Positions 55,152-64,000 of a DNA stretch of 64,000 bases are shown in pieces. Numbering within the stretch: the stretch's first letter is position 1; each line of letters begins with the position of its first letter. Position numbers and translations under genes: made by a program. The stretch is taken from contig NZ_JANIAC010000002.1 of NCBI RefSeq assembly GCF_024723255.1, forward strand, positions 744,001 through 808,000, read 5' to 3'. The DNA is from Aestuariibaculum sp. M13. GTDB taxonomy: Bacteria; Bacteroidota; Bacteroidia; Flavobacteriales; Flavobacteriaceae. The notes beneath the pieces are model-generated. The model saw nothing but the letters and a program-made list of their open reading frames with translations, made no database searches and was not told where the DNA came from.

Positions 55152-57582
55152 TAGTTTCCTTTTTCTTTTTAAACTCGTAAAATAATCCACCAACCAATAG
55201 CAAAGCAAAAAGTAATGAGCCCGCTAAAGTTATTGTACTTCCGGTTTTCACCACATCCGGGTCGAACTTAAACTCAATTGTATGTTTACCCTCTGGAATT
55301 TCCATACCGCGTAACGTATAATCTACACGAATATGCGAAGCCTCTTTACCGTCGATAATCGTTTTCCAACCATTTCCATAATACACTTCTGAAAATACAG
55401 CAAAACCATCATTTTTGTTATCCGACTGATATTTTAAATAATTAGGTTGTTGTTCAACCAAAGTTATGGTTGCGGTTGAATCTACTGTGTAGTTTGGAAT
55501 TTCAGATTTGAAGGTATTTCCAAAATCAACGGTATTCAAAACCGCCTGTTTTTTATTGTCCAACTTATCTAAAGCTAAGATTTCATGGTTAGGATTATCA
55601 ACGGTTTTAAAACTTTCAATAAACCAGGCATTACCATTAGCTTCATCATTTACATAAGGGAACATCTGTCCTTCTTTATCTTGAGCAATAATATATTTGG
55701 TGTTTAATAAATTTAGTACATTCATGTTGTTTTTAGCAACATAAAATTCGAACACATCATTATAGCGGCGTAATTCAGCAGCATTATAACCCGTTAAAGA
55801 ATTATGGAAATACGAAGGTTTTGATGGCCCCGAAACTAAATCGTAAACTCTAAAATGACTGTCATCCTTTAAAATTTCCTTATCAATCGCATTAGCTGTA
55901 AATGGCTTATCGACTTCTCTCGCCGAGACAAAATCGTCATTGTTTACGTAGCGTCTGTCGACACCTACCAAATCAAATAAAATCAAGGCTGCAAAAACAA
56001 AAATAACGGTTTGTTGTTTAAACTTCTCTTTTAAGAACATGTAAACCGCTCCGGCTGATAACAGCACCAAAACCAAAGTTCTTATCGTATCGTTAGTAAA
56101 TAATGTTTTTCTATCGGCCTTTAAAGCTTCAACAAAATCTGGCCCATAATTCTGACGGTAGAATCCATCGTTTACACCAACAAAATCGAATAAGGAAGTC
56201 TTAAATAACAAGAATAAAACAGCTATTCCTCCAGTTATACCAACAGTATATTTTAAAGCTTTTAACTTTTCTTCTTTAGTATTTTCGTCTTTAAATAACT
56301 TTACCAGTCCGGAAACAGCTAACACCGGAACACACAATTCCAGTAACACCTGAATAGATGTTACTGCTCTAAACTTATTGTAAAGTGGTACATAATCAAT
56401 AAAGAAATCGGTTAGTAAACTAAAATTCTTTCCGTAAGATAATAGTAATGAAAATACAGTTCCGCCAACCAACCACCATTTTAAACGGCCTTTCACTAAA
56501 AACAAAGCCAGTACAAATAAAAATAGTACAACTGCTCCAATATATGCAGGAGCCTCAACTATTGGTTGCTCTCCCCAATACATCGGTGCACGTTTAGCTT
56601 CCTGAGCTGCTTGTGTAGTGGTTGCTCCTAACTTTCTAAAAGCATCGTAAGTTGCAGAATCTTTACCAACATCTTCTCCGTTTCCGCCTCCCATAAATCT
56701 TGGGATATACAGATTAAATGTTTCGGCTATTCCGTAACTAAATTGTGTAATATAGTCTTTATCTAAACCTGTAGTTGCAACCTTAGGTGAACCATCAGGA
56801 TTAATAGTTAATTCGCTTTTTCCTCGTTTGCTTTCCTTTACATATTCTTGGGTAGCTAAAATATTCGTAGCATTTAAAGCTATCGATAAAACAACCGCCC
56901 CAACTAATACAGCAATAGCTTTAAAATAGTCTGGTAAGGTTTTCCTTTTGTATGCATCAACCAAATAAGCGATTCCTAAAATAATGACCAAAAACATTAA
57001 ATAGTAAGTCATTTGGAAATGGTTTGCAACCAACTCCAGCCCCATCGCAACAGTTGTCAGTAAAAATCCTCCTAAATATTTTCGCTGAAAAGTTAAAATA
57101 ATACCACTTAGTACCAATGGCATATAGGCTATAGCATGTGCTTTACTATTATGCCCAACCCCAAGAATAATAATTAAATACGTTGAAAAACCAAAGGCCA
57201 AAGCCCCTAAAGCGGCGAGTTTAAAATCGACTTTTAGCACCAAAAGTAAGATGTAAAAGCCTAAAAAATATAGAAATAAATAATCAGCCGGACGCGGAAT
57301 AAAACGTAAAGCTAAATCTAATTGTTTAATATAATTATGCGGATATTTTGCCCCTAACTGATAAGTAGGCATCCCGGCAAAAGCACTGTCCGTCCAATAG
57401 GTTTCGGTACCTGTTGCTTCTCTAAAATCATTTTGTTGCTTACTCATGCCTATATATTGCATGATATCGCTCTGAAAAATTTTCTTTCCTTTTAAAATCG
57501 GGTTAAAATATGCTAGCGCAACAATAACAAACCCTAAAATAACTAATAAATGTGGGAGTCCTTTTTTTAATGAAAATTGCAT
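55144..57582 (-). CDS. YfhO family membrane protein
   Basis: An 812-residue integral membrane protein with about 12 or more membrane segments and a large extracytoplasmic C-terminal region (about 550-780). The FNPILKGKKIFQSDIMQYIGM opening and NSLTGYNAAELRRYNDVFEF match YfhO-type proteins of Bacteroidota. In Bacillus and Listeria YfhO relatives help glycosylate teichoic acids using undecaprenyl-linked sugars, so a lipid-sugar glycosyltransferase role is likely. It is the first gene of the operon with the GT and flippase. Confidence 0.88.
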   Translation of the reverse strand: MQFSLKKGLPHLLVILGFVIVALAYFNPILKGKKIFQSDIMQYIGMSKQQNDFREATGTETYWTDSAFAGMPTYQLGAKYPHNYIKQLDLALRFIPRPADYLFLYFLGFYILLLVLKVDFKLAALGALAFGFSTYLIIILGVGHNSKAHAIAYMPLVLSGIILTFQRKYLGGFLLTTVAMGLELVANHFQMTYYLMFLVIILGIAYLVDAYKRKTLPDYFKAIAVLVGAVVLSIALNATNILATQEYVKESKRGKSELTINPDGSPKVATTGLDKDYITQFSYGIAETFNLYIPRFMGGGNGEDVGKDSATYDAFRKLGATTTQAAQEAKRAPMYWGEQPIVEAPAYIGAVVLFLFVLALFLVKGRLKWWLVGGTVFSLLLSYGKNFSLLTDFFIDYVPLYNKFRAVTSIQVLLELCVPVLAVSGLVKLFKDENTKEEKLKALKYTVGITGGIAVLFLLFKTSLFDFVGVNDGFYRQNYGPDFVEALKADRKTLFTNDTIRTLVLVLLSAGAVYMFLKEKFKQQTVIFVFAALILFDLVGVDRRYVNNDDFVSAREVDKPFTANAIDKEILKDDSHFRVYDLVSGPSKPSYFHNSLTGYNAAELRRYNDVFEFYVAKNNMNVLNLLNTKYIIAQDKEGQMFPYVNDEANGNAWFIESFKTVDNPNHEILALDKLDNKKQAVLNTVDFGNTFKSEIPNYTVDSTATITLVEQQPNYLKYQSDNKNDGFAVFSEVYYGNGWKTIIDGKEASHIRVDYTLRGMEIPEGKHTIEFKFDPDVVKTGSTITLAGSLLFALLLVGGLFYEFKKKKETIA

Positions 57583-57612
57583 GAAAATGGTTTAAATCAA
57601 TGAGTGCGAAAA

Positions 57613-57897
57613 TTAGTCAATTTCTTCGTAATCCACGTATTCACCAACCTCTTTATTTGAAGATTTTCTATTTGGCATTTTATCGATAGTTACCTCTCCT
57701 TCCTTTTTTGAAGGCTCCTGTTGGCGTTGTTGCTGAAAATTACCAAATTGCCCACCGAATCTTTGTTCTGCTTTTTTAGAAACATATTTTATAAGGAACG
57801 GCGTTAATAGCCTTGAAATGATTTTTATTCCGTAATACACAAGAATAATTATCAAAATCATTCGTATCAATCCGTTCACCGATGCTTGCTGTATCAT
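57613..57897 (-). CDS. DUF4834 family small membrane protein
   Basis: A 94-residue protein with one N-terminal membrane segment (MILIIILVYYGIKIISRLL) and a polar Gln/Lys/Glu-rich tail ending DYEEID, which matches the Bacteroidota DUF4834 family. Function unknown. It lies 30 bases upstream of the YfhO gene on the same strand and may be its operon partner. Confidence 0.85.
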   Translation of the reverse strand: MIQQASVNGLIRMILIIILVYYGIKIISRLLTPFLIKYVSKKAEQRFGGQFGNFQQQRQQEPSKKEGEVTIDKMPNRKSSNKEVGEYVDYEEID

Positions 57898-57973
57898 AAA
57901 ATTCTTTTTAACAAAAATACAATTCTATATGCTTAAAAAACGTTCAAAAATGATAAAAAAACTATAAAATCTC

Positions 57974-57981
57974 TATATTTG
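57974..57981 (+). promoter_or_regulatory. -7 promoter box (TATATTTG)
   Basis: TATATTTG lies about 71 bases before the start of the outer-membrane gene at 58053, giving a leader of roughly 60 bases. Confidence 0.55.
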
Positions 57982-58052
57982 AAATGCCTAAAGCGGTATA
58001 AATACTGTATTCGTTTTATCTTTTTGATAATGCGAAAATTAAACTCAACATT

Positions 58053-59057
58053 ATGAAGCTAATCAAATCTACTCTGTTTATTTCACTTAGTTTAATAGCC
58101 GCCAAAGGCTTTGCCCAATACACCGACGTTATAAATTCTAACCGACCAGGTGCTTCCAGAAGTGCTTTTTCTGTAGGAACAAATGTCTTGCAATTTGAAG
58201 CTGGGCCTTATTTTATAAACGAAAAAAGAACACCTGCACCTAGCTATGAAGTGGAAGGTTTTGGTGTCGATTTTGCTGCGCGTTATGGTTTGTTATGGGA
58301 GCAACTGGAGTTATATGTAGAAGGCACTTTTCAAAGTGACACCAAAACATATACTTCGACTATAGACGCTGAAGACAAACGAGCGAACTTCAAATTTTTA
58401 ACCGTGGGCGCCAAATATTTAGTTTTCGACCCTTATAAAAATGCAGAAGAGGACAAACCTAATTTATACAGTTGGAAAGCTAACCACAAATTTAAATGGA
58501 AACATTTAATTCCTGCGGTTTCAGTTTATGCCGGGGTAAATTACGACACCGATAAAAACCCATATACAGCGGTGGGTATTGAAGGTTTTAGCCCTAAAGT
58601 CATGATTGCAACTCAAAACAATTTTGCAGGCGGTTTTGTGTTCATTACAAACTTTATTAAAGACCGTATTGGTACAGATCAATCCGACTTTCAATATATT
58701 TTAACCTTAACCCACTCCTTTAGTCCAAAATGGGTTATTTTTGCAGAAACACAAGGGATAAAAAGCGATTTCTATGCCGACAATCTGTTTAGATTTGGTG
58801 GAGCCTATTTGTTAAGTGAAAACTTTCAGCTAGACACAGCCATGACTTTAAACACAAAAGATACCCCATCTGTATTTGGTGTCAATTTTGGAATGTCGTA
58901 CCGTTTAGATTTTCACCAGGACCCATATAAGGAAATTGATAACGGGACATCGGCTGAAGATGAAGGCCAACGCAGATCTCGCCGAAATAAAAACAAGAAA
59001 GGAGATTCCGACTTGATTAATTCAAAACAAAAACGCGAAACCGTAGACTTTAATTAA
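58053..59057 (+). CDS. Outer-membrane transporter-like protein (MetA phenol-degradation type)
   Basis: A 334-residue protein with a signal peptide (LFISLSLIAAKGFAQ) and barrel strands (FEAGPYFINEKR, YVEGTFQSDTKTYTS, GVNFGMSYRLDFHQ). It resembles the phenol-degradation MetA-like outer-membrane transporter family. The barrel ends near residue 295 and is followed by a charged Arg/Lys/Asp tail without strands, which is unusual. Substrate unknown. The GNAT-like gene starts 23 bases later. Confidence 0.75.
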   Translation: MKLIKSTLFISLSLIAAKGFAQYTDVINSNRPGASRSAFSVGTNVLQFEAGPYFINEKRTPAPSYEVEGFGVDFAARYGLLWEQLELYVEGTFQSDTKTYTSTIDAEDKRANFKFLTVGAKYLVFDPYKNAEEDKPNLYSWKANHKFKWKHLIPAVSVYAGVNYDTDKNPYTAVGIEGFSPKVMIATQNNFAGGFVFITNFIKDRIGTDQSDFQYILTLTHSFSPKWVIFAETQGIKSDFYADNLFRFGGAYLLSENFQLDTAMTLNTKDTPSVFGVNFGMSYRLDFHQDPYKEIDNGTSAEDEGQRRSRRNKNKKGDSDLINSKQKRETVDFN

Positions 59058-59080
59058 TCCTGCGGCTTTAAAAGCACTTT

Positions 59081-60199
59081 ATGATTACAATAAAAGAAGT
59101 TAAAACTAAAAAAGATTTAAAAGACTTTGTTAAGTTTCCATTTAAGCTTTACAAAGACTCAAAATATTGGGTACCACCCATCATTTCAGAAGAAGCCAAA
59201 ACGTTCGATGTTAACGAAAATCCTGTTTTTAACGATGCAGAAGCCACATTGTTTTTAGCTTATAAGAATAATGAAATTGTAGGGCGAGTTTCTGCCATGA
59301 TAAACTGGCTTGAGGTTAATGGCCAAAACGTAAAAAAAATGCGCTTTGGCTGGTTCGATTTTATCGACGATTTAGAGGTCTCTAAAGCCTTGTTAAATAA
59401 AGTTGAAGAAATAGGCCGCTCTCATGGTTTAGAATATGCTGAAGGTCCAGTTGGTTTTTCAAATTTAGACAAAGTTGGTGTTATGTATGACGGATTTGAA
59501 AACAGAGCTACCATGGTTACCTGGTACAACCATCCTTATTATATAAAGCACTATGAAGCCTTAGGTTACAATATTGAAAAATCGTATTCTGAAAGTAGCT
59601 TTTCTTTTGATGTTGTAGATCCTAAAGTATTTTTAAAACTCAACGATATTGTTACCAGGAGGTATCAGCTAAAAGCGTTAAACTTCACTAAAACTTCTGA
59701 AGTGATGCCTTATGTAGATCGTATGTTCGATTTGTTTAACGACACCTATGCTAAACTATCGTCTTTCGTTGCCGTTACCGATATTCAAAAAGAATATTTT
59801 AAAAAGAAATTCATCGGATTTGTCAATCCAGAATACATCAAATTTGTAGTAGATAAAGACGATAACTTAATAGCCTTCGCTGTTGTACTTCCGTCATTCG
59901 CTGAAGCTTTACAAAAAGCGAAGGGTAAATTATTTCCTTTTGGATTCGCCCATATTTTACGTGCTAAGAAAAATAGCAAAAGTGCGATTTTCTATTTAAT
60001 CGGTGTGCATCCCGATTATCAACACAAAGGTGTTCATGCACTAATCTTTAATGAATTTTACGAAACATTCAAGGAAAAAGGTGTTGAAACCTGTGTAAGA
60101 ACTCCTGAATTAGACGACAATATAGCCATAAGGCAGATTTGGAAACATTTCGATTCTAAAGTTTATGCGCGCAGACGAACGTATAAAAAGAACTTATAA
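59081..60199 (+). CDS. GNAT-like N-acetyltransferase family protein
   Basis: A 372-residue cytoplasmic protein. The C-terminal half holds a GNAT-type core with an acetyl-CoA loop in YLIGVHPDYQHKGVHALIF. The N-terminal half (about 1-165) is a second GNAT-like fold with VGRVSAMINWLEV and EGPVGFSNLDKVGVMYDGF. I have seen such two-lobed proteins in Bacteroidota, but the acceptor is unknown. It probably shares a transcript with the outer-membrane gene before it. Confidence 0.75.
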   Translation: MITIKEVKTKKDLKDFVKFPFKLYKDSKYWVPPIISEEAKTFDVNENPVFNDAEATLFLAYKNNEIVGRVSAMINWLEVNGQNVKKMRFGWFDFIDDLEVSKALLNKVEEIGRSHGLEYAEGPVGFSNLDKVGVMYDGFENRATMVTWYNHPYYIKHYEALGYNIEKSYSESSFSFDVVDPKVFLKLNDIVTRRYQLKALNFTKTSEVMPYVDRMFDLFNDTYAKLSSFVAVTDIQKEYFKKKFIGFVNPEYIKFVVDKDDNLIAFAVVLPSFAEALQKAKGKLFPFGFAHILRAKKNSKSAIFYLIGVHPDYQHKGVHALIFNEFYETFKEKGVETCVRTPELDDNIAIRQIWKHFDSKVYARRRTYKKNL

Positions 60200-60203
60200 C
60201 AAC

Positions 60204-60239
60204 AAAAAAACGCCGCTAAAATTAAGCGGCGTTTTTTTT
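60204..60239. terminator. Bidirectional terminator
   Basis: CGCCGCT (60211-60217) pairs with AGCGGCG (60225-60231), flanked by A7 and T8, between two convergent genes. Confidence 0.92.
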
Positions 60240-60258
60240 ATCTATTAAAACGGAATAA

Positions 60259-61518
60259 TTACTCACCCATTGCTGCCATTACAGCTGCAGATAAACGCTT
60301 GTAAGTTCCGTTTTCTAATCTTTCTCTAATGCCATCGAAAGCATCTAAAGTAATTCTCACATCTTCTAAAGTATGCGTAGCGGTAGGAATTAATCTTAAT
60401 AAAATTAATCCTTTAGGAATTACAGGATACACCACGATAGAACAGAAAATTCCGTAATTTTCACGCAAATCCTTAACTAAAGCCATCGCTTCAGGGATAC
60501 TTCCTTTTAAATAAACTGGAGTAACACAACTTTGAGTTGTTCCGATATCGAAACCTCTTTCTTTTAAACCAGATTGTAATGCATTAACGTTTTCCCAAAG
60601 TTTATCTTTTAACTCTGGCATAGTTTTAAGCATTTCTAAACGTTTTCTAGCACCTACAACTAATTGCATTTGTAGAGACTTTGCAAACATTTGAGAACGT
60701 AAGTTGTATTTTAAATAATCTATGATTTCCTGATCTGCTGCAATAAATGCACCTGTACCAGCCATAGATTTAGCGAAAGTTGCGAAGTACACATCGATGT
60801 CGTCTTGTACACCTTGCTCCTCACCTGCTCCAGCACCAGTTTTACCTAAAGTACCAAAACCATGAGCATCATCAACTAAGAATCTGAAGTTATATTTCTT
60901 TTTAAGCGCTGCAATTTCTTTTAATTTACCTTGCTCACCACGCATACCAAATACACCTTCTGAAATCACTAAAATTCCACCTCCGGTTTGCTCAGCCATT
61001 TTAGTTGCACGCTCTAAGTTTTTCTCTAAACTTTCAACGTCATTGTGTTTGTAAGTAAAACGTTTACCCATGTGTAAACGAACACCATCAATAATACAAG
61101 CGTGTGCATCAACATCGTAAACAATGATATCATCTTTAGAAACCAATGCATCGATAGTCGACACCATACCTTGGTAACCAAAGTTTAATAAATACGCAGC
61201 TTCCTTGTTTACAAATTCTGCTAACTCTTTTTGAAGTAATTCATGAAGATCTGTATGACCAGACATCATTCTTGCTCCCATTGGATAAGCCGATCCATAA
61301 GCTGCACCAGCTTCTGCATCTACTTTACGAATTTCAGGGTGGTTAGCTAAACCTAAGTAATCATTAATACTCCAGGTAATAACATCCTTCCCTTGAAACT
61401 TCATTCGGTTTGAAATCTGACCTTCTAATTTTGGAAAAACAAAATAGCCTTCAGCTTGAGATGCCCATTTTCCTAATGGACCTTTGTCTTTATAAATTTT
61501 TTCAAATAAATCCTTCAT
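60259..61518 (-). CDS. Alpha-oxoamine synthase (serine palmitoyltransferase / cysteate acyltransferase-like)
   Basis: A 419-residue fold-type I PLP enzyme. It has NDYLGLANHPE, GARMMSGHTDLHELLQ, the PLP-ring contact DDAHGFGTLGKTG, and the Schiff-base Lys in ATFAKSMAGTGAF. These fit the family that joins an amino acid to an acyl-CoA: serine palmitoyltransferase, 2-amino-3-ketobutyrate CoA ligase, and the cysteate acyltransferase of capnine (sulfonolipid) synthesis. A cysteine-synthase-fold enzyme lies upstream, which favours sphingolipid or sulfonolipid formation, but this is inferred. A structured leader precedes it. Confidence 0.85.
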   Translation of the reverse strand: MKDLFEKIYKDKGPLGKWASQAEGYFVFPKLEGQISNRMKFQGKDVITWSINDYLGLANHPEIRKVDAEAGAAYGSAYPMGARMMSGHTDLHELLQKELAEFVNKEAAYLLNFGYQGMVSTIDALVSKDDIIVYDVDAHACIIDGVRLHMGKRFTYKHNDVESLEKNLERATKMAEQTGGGILVISEGVFGMRGEQGKLKEIAALKKKYNFRFLVDDAHGFGTLGKTGAGAGEEQGVQDDIDVYFATFAKSMAGTGAFIAADQEIIDYLKYNLRSQMFAKSLQMQLVVGARKRLEMLKTMPELKDKLWENVNALQSGLKERGFDIGTTQSCVTPVYLKGSIPEAMALVKDLRENYGIFCSIVVYPVIPKGLILLRLIPTATHTLEDVRITLDAFDGIRERLENGTYKRLSAAVMAAMGE

Positions 61519-61560
61519 TTATTATAAATCTTATTGCTATTAAAATTAAGCTTAAACTAT

Positions 61561-61640
61561 TAACTTGAAGTGGCTTTTACTAGGTAACACGGGGCTTCTC
61601 CCTTGTTTTAGCCTGTTAAAAGAAAGCTTTATAGTTCTTA
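61561..61640 (-). ncRNA. Candidate structured leader RNA of the oxoamine synthase gene
   Basis: The minus-strand leader contains a GC-rich island in an AT-rich gap. Nested pairings are AACTAT with ATAGTT, TTAAC with GTTAA, GGCT with AGCC, and the hairpin ACAAGGGAGAAGCCCCGTGT. The last pairing partner (ATAGTT) reaches to about 61555. The structure ends about 40 bases before the start codon and follows the TAATTTTG box. It may be a riboswitch or another cis-regulator. No known class could be assigned. Confidence 0.45.
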
Positions 61641-61651
61641 GTTAGCTGCTG

Positions 61652-61659
61652 CAAAATTA
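61652..61659 (-). promoter_or_regulatory. -7 promoter box (TAATTTTG)
   Basis: On the minus strand TAATTTTG lies just before the structured leader, so transcription would begin close to the start of the folded region. Confidence 0.5.
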
Positions 61660-61713
61660 AATATTTAAATTCTTTGTACATAATTTTTAGGGTTCAATTA
61701 TTTACAAAAAAAA

Positions 61714-61756
61714 TAAAGAGATGATTTATTGTTTTTTAAACAATTATCATCTCTTT
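61714..61756 (-). terminator. Terminator of the cysteine-synthase-fold gene
   Basis: TAAAGAGATGAT and ATCATCTCTTTA form a perfect 12-base stem around a 19-base loop about 20 bases past the stop codon of the upstream gene. A short T-run follows on the minus strand. Confidence 0.75.
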
Positions 61757-61775
61757 ATATATATTGTTTTTGCAC

Positions 61776-62816
61776 TTATTTTATGTACTGAATATTTTCT
61801 GCAGTAACCTCATTTTGAGAATCAAAAAAGCCTTGATCCTGCATCCATTTATCGCTATAAACTTTACTCATGTAACGCGATCCGTGGTCTGGGAAAATAA
61901 CAACTATCTGGTCGCCATCTTTAAATTCCCCACTTTCATCAAGTTGTTTTATGGCTTGCATAGCAGCTCCTGAAGTGTATCCTGAAAACAATCCTTCTGT
62001 TCTCGCCAATTCTCTTGCTGCATGCGCACTTTCTTCGTCTGTTACTTTAACAAAAGTGTCTATAACGTCAAAATCTGTAGCTCCCGGAATCAGGTTTTTA
62101 CCTAAACCTTCAATTCTATACGGGTAGATTTCCTTTTCATCAAACTCTCTTGTTTCGTGGTATTTTTTAATTACAGAACCAAACGCATCAACTCCTATAA
62201 CTTTAATATTAGGGTTTTGCTCCTTTAAGTATCTCGCTGTTCCTGAAATTGTTCCTCCAGTACCACTACAAGCTACTAAATGCGTGATTTTACCTTCGGT
62301 TTGATTCCATATTTCCGGCCCTGTAGAATCGTAATGCGCATCAATATTCAATTCATTAAAATACTGATTAATGTAGATTGATCCAGGTGTTTCTTCATGG
62401 ATACGCTTTGCAACTTCGTAATACGATCTTGGGTCATCGGCAGGAACATGAGCAGGGCAAACATATACTTTTGCTCCCATGGTTTTTAGCATGTCTATTT
62501 TATCTGGTGAAGATTTAGAACTTACTGCTAAAATACACTCATAGCCTTTAATGATACTTACCATGGCTATACTGAAACCAGTATTTCCCGATGTTGTTTC
62601 AATAATGGTATCGCCTGGTTTTAAAATACCTTTCTTTTCTGCTTGCTCAATAATGTAAAGTGCTGTTCTGTCTTTAGAAGAGTGCCCAGGATTAAAAGCT
62701 TCTACTTTTGCGTAGAAATTTCCTTTAAAATTTGAGACCATTCTATTAAGCTTGATTAGCGGTGTGTTACCCACTAAATCTAATACATTATCGAAAACCT
62801 GTTTTTTGTTTTTCAT
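61776..62816 (-). CDS. Cysteine synthase / cystathionine beta-synthase-fold PLP enzyme
   Basis: A 346-residue fold-type II PLP enzyme. PLP-Lys is in [11 protein letters not shown], the substrate loop is TTSGNTGFS, and the phosphate cup is [15 protein letters not shown]. The loop [18 protein letters not shown] is closer to cystathionine beta-synthase than to CysK. The motif NPGHSSKD departs from the usual NPGGSVKD. It may make cysteine or cystathionine, or cysteate for capnine lipids, given the oxoamine synthase next to it. Those options cannot be separated by eye. Confidence 0.85.
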   Translation of the reverse strand: MKNKKQVFDNVLDLVGNTPLIKLNRMVSNFKGNFYAKVEAFNPGHSSKDRTALYIIEQAEKKGILKPGDTIIETTSGNTGFSIAMVSIIKGYECILAVSSKSSPDKIDMLKTMGAKVYVCPAHVPADDPRSYYEVAKRIHEETPGSIYINQYFNELNIDAHYDSTGPEIWNQTEGKITHLVACSGTGGTISGTARYLKEQNPNIKVIGVDAFGSVIKKYHETREFDEKEIYPYRIEGLGKNLIPGATDFDVIDTFVKVTDEESAHAARELARTEGLFSGYTSGAAMQAIKQLDESGEFKDGDQIVVIFPDHGSRYMSKVYSDKWMQDQGFFDSQNEVTAENIQYIK

Positions 62817-62894
62817 AAATGCTTTTTATAAGCTACGGTAATATTACTGAAAATATTTGCAACCTAAAACCTGACAAAAATAAGTTTTTTTTTT

Positions 62895-64000
62895 TTACTG
62901 ACCATAACTTGCTTCTAAATCTAATAAAAAGGCGTATTCTAACGCAACTTCTTTTAGACTTTCAAAGCGCCCTGAAGCTCCACCGTGCCCCGAATCCATA
63001 TCGGTTTGCAATAACAATTTATTAGAATCGGTTTTTAACTCGCGTAACTTCGCTACCCATTTAGCCGGTTCCCAATATTGCACTTGAGAATCATGTAGAC
63101 CTGTTGTTACTAAAGTATTCGGGTACGCTTTAGCTTCTACATTATCGTATGGTGAATAAGATTTCATATAGTGATAATATTCCTCTTCATTCGGATTCCC
63201 CCACTCGTCATACTCTCCTGTTGTTAATGGAATTGTATCATCCAACATTGTGGTAACAACATCTACAAAAGGTACGGCAGCTATGATTCCGTGATACAAC
63301 TCCGGATTCATATTCATTATAGCCCCCATTAATAAGCCTCCGGCAGAACCTCCATAAGCATACAAATGGTCTGCAGATGTATAATTTTGTTCAATTAAAT
63401 ATTTCGAACAATCGATAAAATCGTAGAACGTATTTAACTTGGTTAACAGTTTTCCGTTTTCGTACCAGTCGCGTCCTAAATATTCTCCACCTCGAATATG
63501 CGCAATGGCATAAATAAATCCGCGATCTAACAAACTTAATCGTACCGATGAAAACGACGGATCAATAGTATGCCCATAAGAACCGTAGGCGTATTGTAAT
63601 AAAGGACTTGTGCCATCTAACTTGGTCCCTTTTTTATAAACTAAAGAGATAGGTACTTTTACCCCGTCGCGTGCCGCAGCCCAGACACGCTTAGATTCGT
63701 AGTTTTCTTTATTGAACTTTCCGCCTAGAACTTCCTGTTCTTTTTTAATGTCTTTGGTTTTTGTTATAAAGTTATAATCAACCACCGAACTTGGCGAGGT
63801 TAAAGAATTATAACCATAACGTAACACATCACTATCAAAATCAGGATTATTACCTATATATGTTGTATACGCTTCGCTTTCGAATGGCAGATTGTAATCT
63901 TCACTTCCATCCCAACTGATTATTCTAAGATTATTTAATCCGTTTTCGCGTTCGTTAACGACTAAATAATCTTTAAAAATTTCAATATCTTCTAATAAAA
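62895..64000 (-). CDS. Oligopeptidase B / S9A peptidase, C-terminal part (5' end outside window)
   Basis: The frame is open to the right window edge, so the N-terminus is missing; the GTG near 63827 is an internal codon. About 368 residues are visible: the end of the beta-propeller (INERENGLR-like repeats, SPSSVVDYN) and the full alpha/beta hydrolase domain with nucleophile Ser in YGGSAGGLLMG, catalytic Asp in the TGLHDSQVQYWEP region and His in DSGHGGASGR. RVWAAARDGVKVPISLVYKK is typical of oligopeptidase B. It cleaves after basic residues in short peptides. Confidence 0.92.
   Translation of the reverse strand, partial: LLEDIEIFKDYLVVNERENGLNNLRIISWDGSEDYNLPFESEAYTTYIGNNPDFDSDVLRYGYNSLTSPSSVVDYNFITKTKDIKKEQEVLGGKFNKENYESKRVWAAARDGVKVPISLVYKKGTKLDGTSPLLQYAYGSYGHTIDPSFSSVRLSLLDRGFIYAIAHIRGGEYLGRDWYENGKLLTKLNTFYDFIDCSKYLIEQNYTSADHLYAYGGSAGGLLMGAIMNMNPELYHGIIAAVPFVDVVTTMLDDTIPLTTGEYDEWGNPNEEEYYHYMKSYSPYDNVEAKAYPNTLVTTGLHDSQVQYWEPAKWVAKLRELKTDSNKLLLQTDMDSGHGGASGRFESLKEVALEYAFLLDLEASYGQ

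Noticed and set aside
61561-61640. SAM-II riboswitch
   Set aside because: The GCTAAAA and AAGGG words are reminiscent of SAM-II, but the order of stems does not clearly fit, so no class was assigned.

Overview
The window looks like a chromosomal segment of a marine-type Flavobacteriaceae bacterium (Bacteroidota). It is AT-rich, lacks strong Shine-Dalgarno sequences, and carries flavobacterial -7 promoter boxes of the TAnnTTTG type (tRNA-Met, YceI, PHP-ACT and others). It encodes a SusC/SusD/SusE system and an amylase with a C-terminal type IX secretion sorting domain. No species can be named from the sequence alone.

Left end, 1-6108: an accessory island. It begins with a head-to-tail array of small unrelated genes (one partial, then 363-1077, 1222-1671 and 1834-2208), all on the plus strand. 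They are separated by imperfectly palindromic elements of about 123-125 bp. Each complete gene is bracketed by its own private inverted sequence, GTT-N7 on the left and the exact complement N7'-AAC on the right. This is the layout of integron gene cassettes, although no IntI-type integrase and no RYYYAAC/GTTRRRY consensus is visible. The array decays into a block of 105-bp tandem repeats (four units) and then a block of 147-bp tandem repeats (seven units, three of them identical). Beyond these, on the minus strand, lie an unrecognised gene and a tyrosine recombinase directly downstream of a tRNA-Met gene, the usual arrangement of a tRNA-targeted island. The rho-independent terminator of the tRNA runs straight into the recombinase start codon.

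6242-14598: housekeeping genes. These are a START-like protein, a class IV aminotransferase, YqgE/AlgH, HU, fmt, an ATPase-recQ pair, DUF493 and DUF4290 proteins, and murA (Asp replaces the usual catalytic Cys). 14672-20823: a small redox/stress region with a luciferase-like monooxygenase, a divergent HxlR regulator and QorB-like reductase with a visible operator, an AraC regulator, YceI, a DOPA-dioxygenase-like protein and an MFS transporter.

20943-41424: a complete starch/maltodextrin utilisation locus. The minus-strand genes run lacI, MFS transporter, beta-phosphoglucomutase, GH65 phosphorylase, two GH13 lipoproteins and a GH97 enzyme. The divergent plus-strand genes encode SusC, SusD, a SusE-like starch-binding lipoprotein and a large exported GH13 amylase. 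Two LacI-type operators lie in the divergent region. The inferred flow is extracellular cutting, SusCD import, periplasmic trimming, MFS uptake, phosphorolysis, and conversion of beta-glucose-1-phosphate to glucose-6-phosphate.

41665-64000: a universal stress protein, a group of outer-membrane beta-barrel candidates, a PHP-ACT fusion protein, a two-component system with a TPR sensor, an Asn/Arg-rich secreted protein, and a YfhO / glycosyltransferase / flippase operon. Then come DUF4834, an outer-membrane protein, a GNAT-like protein, an alpha-oxoamine synthase preceded by a structured leader, a cysteine-synthase-fold enzyme (together possibly sulfonolipid synthesis), and a truncated oligopeptidase B.
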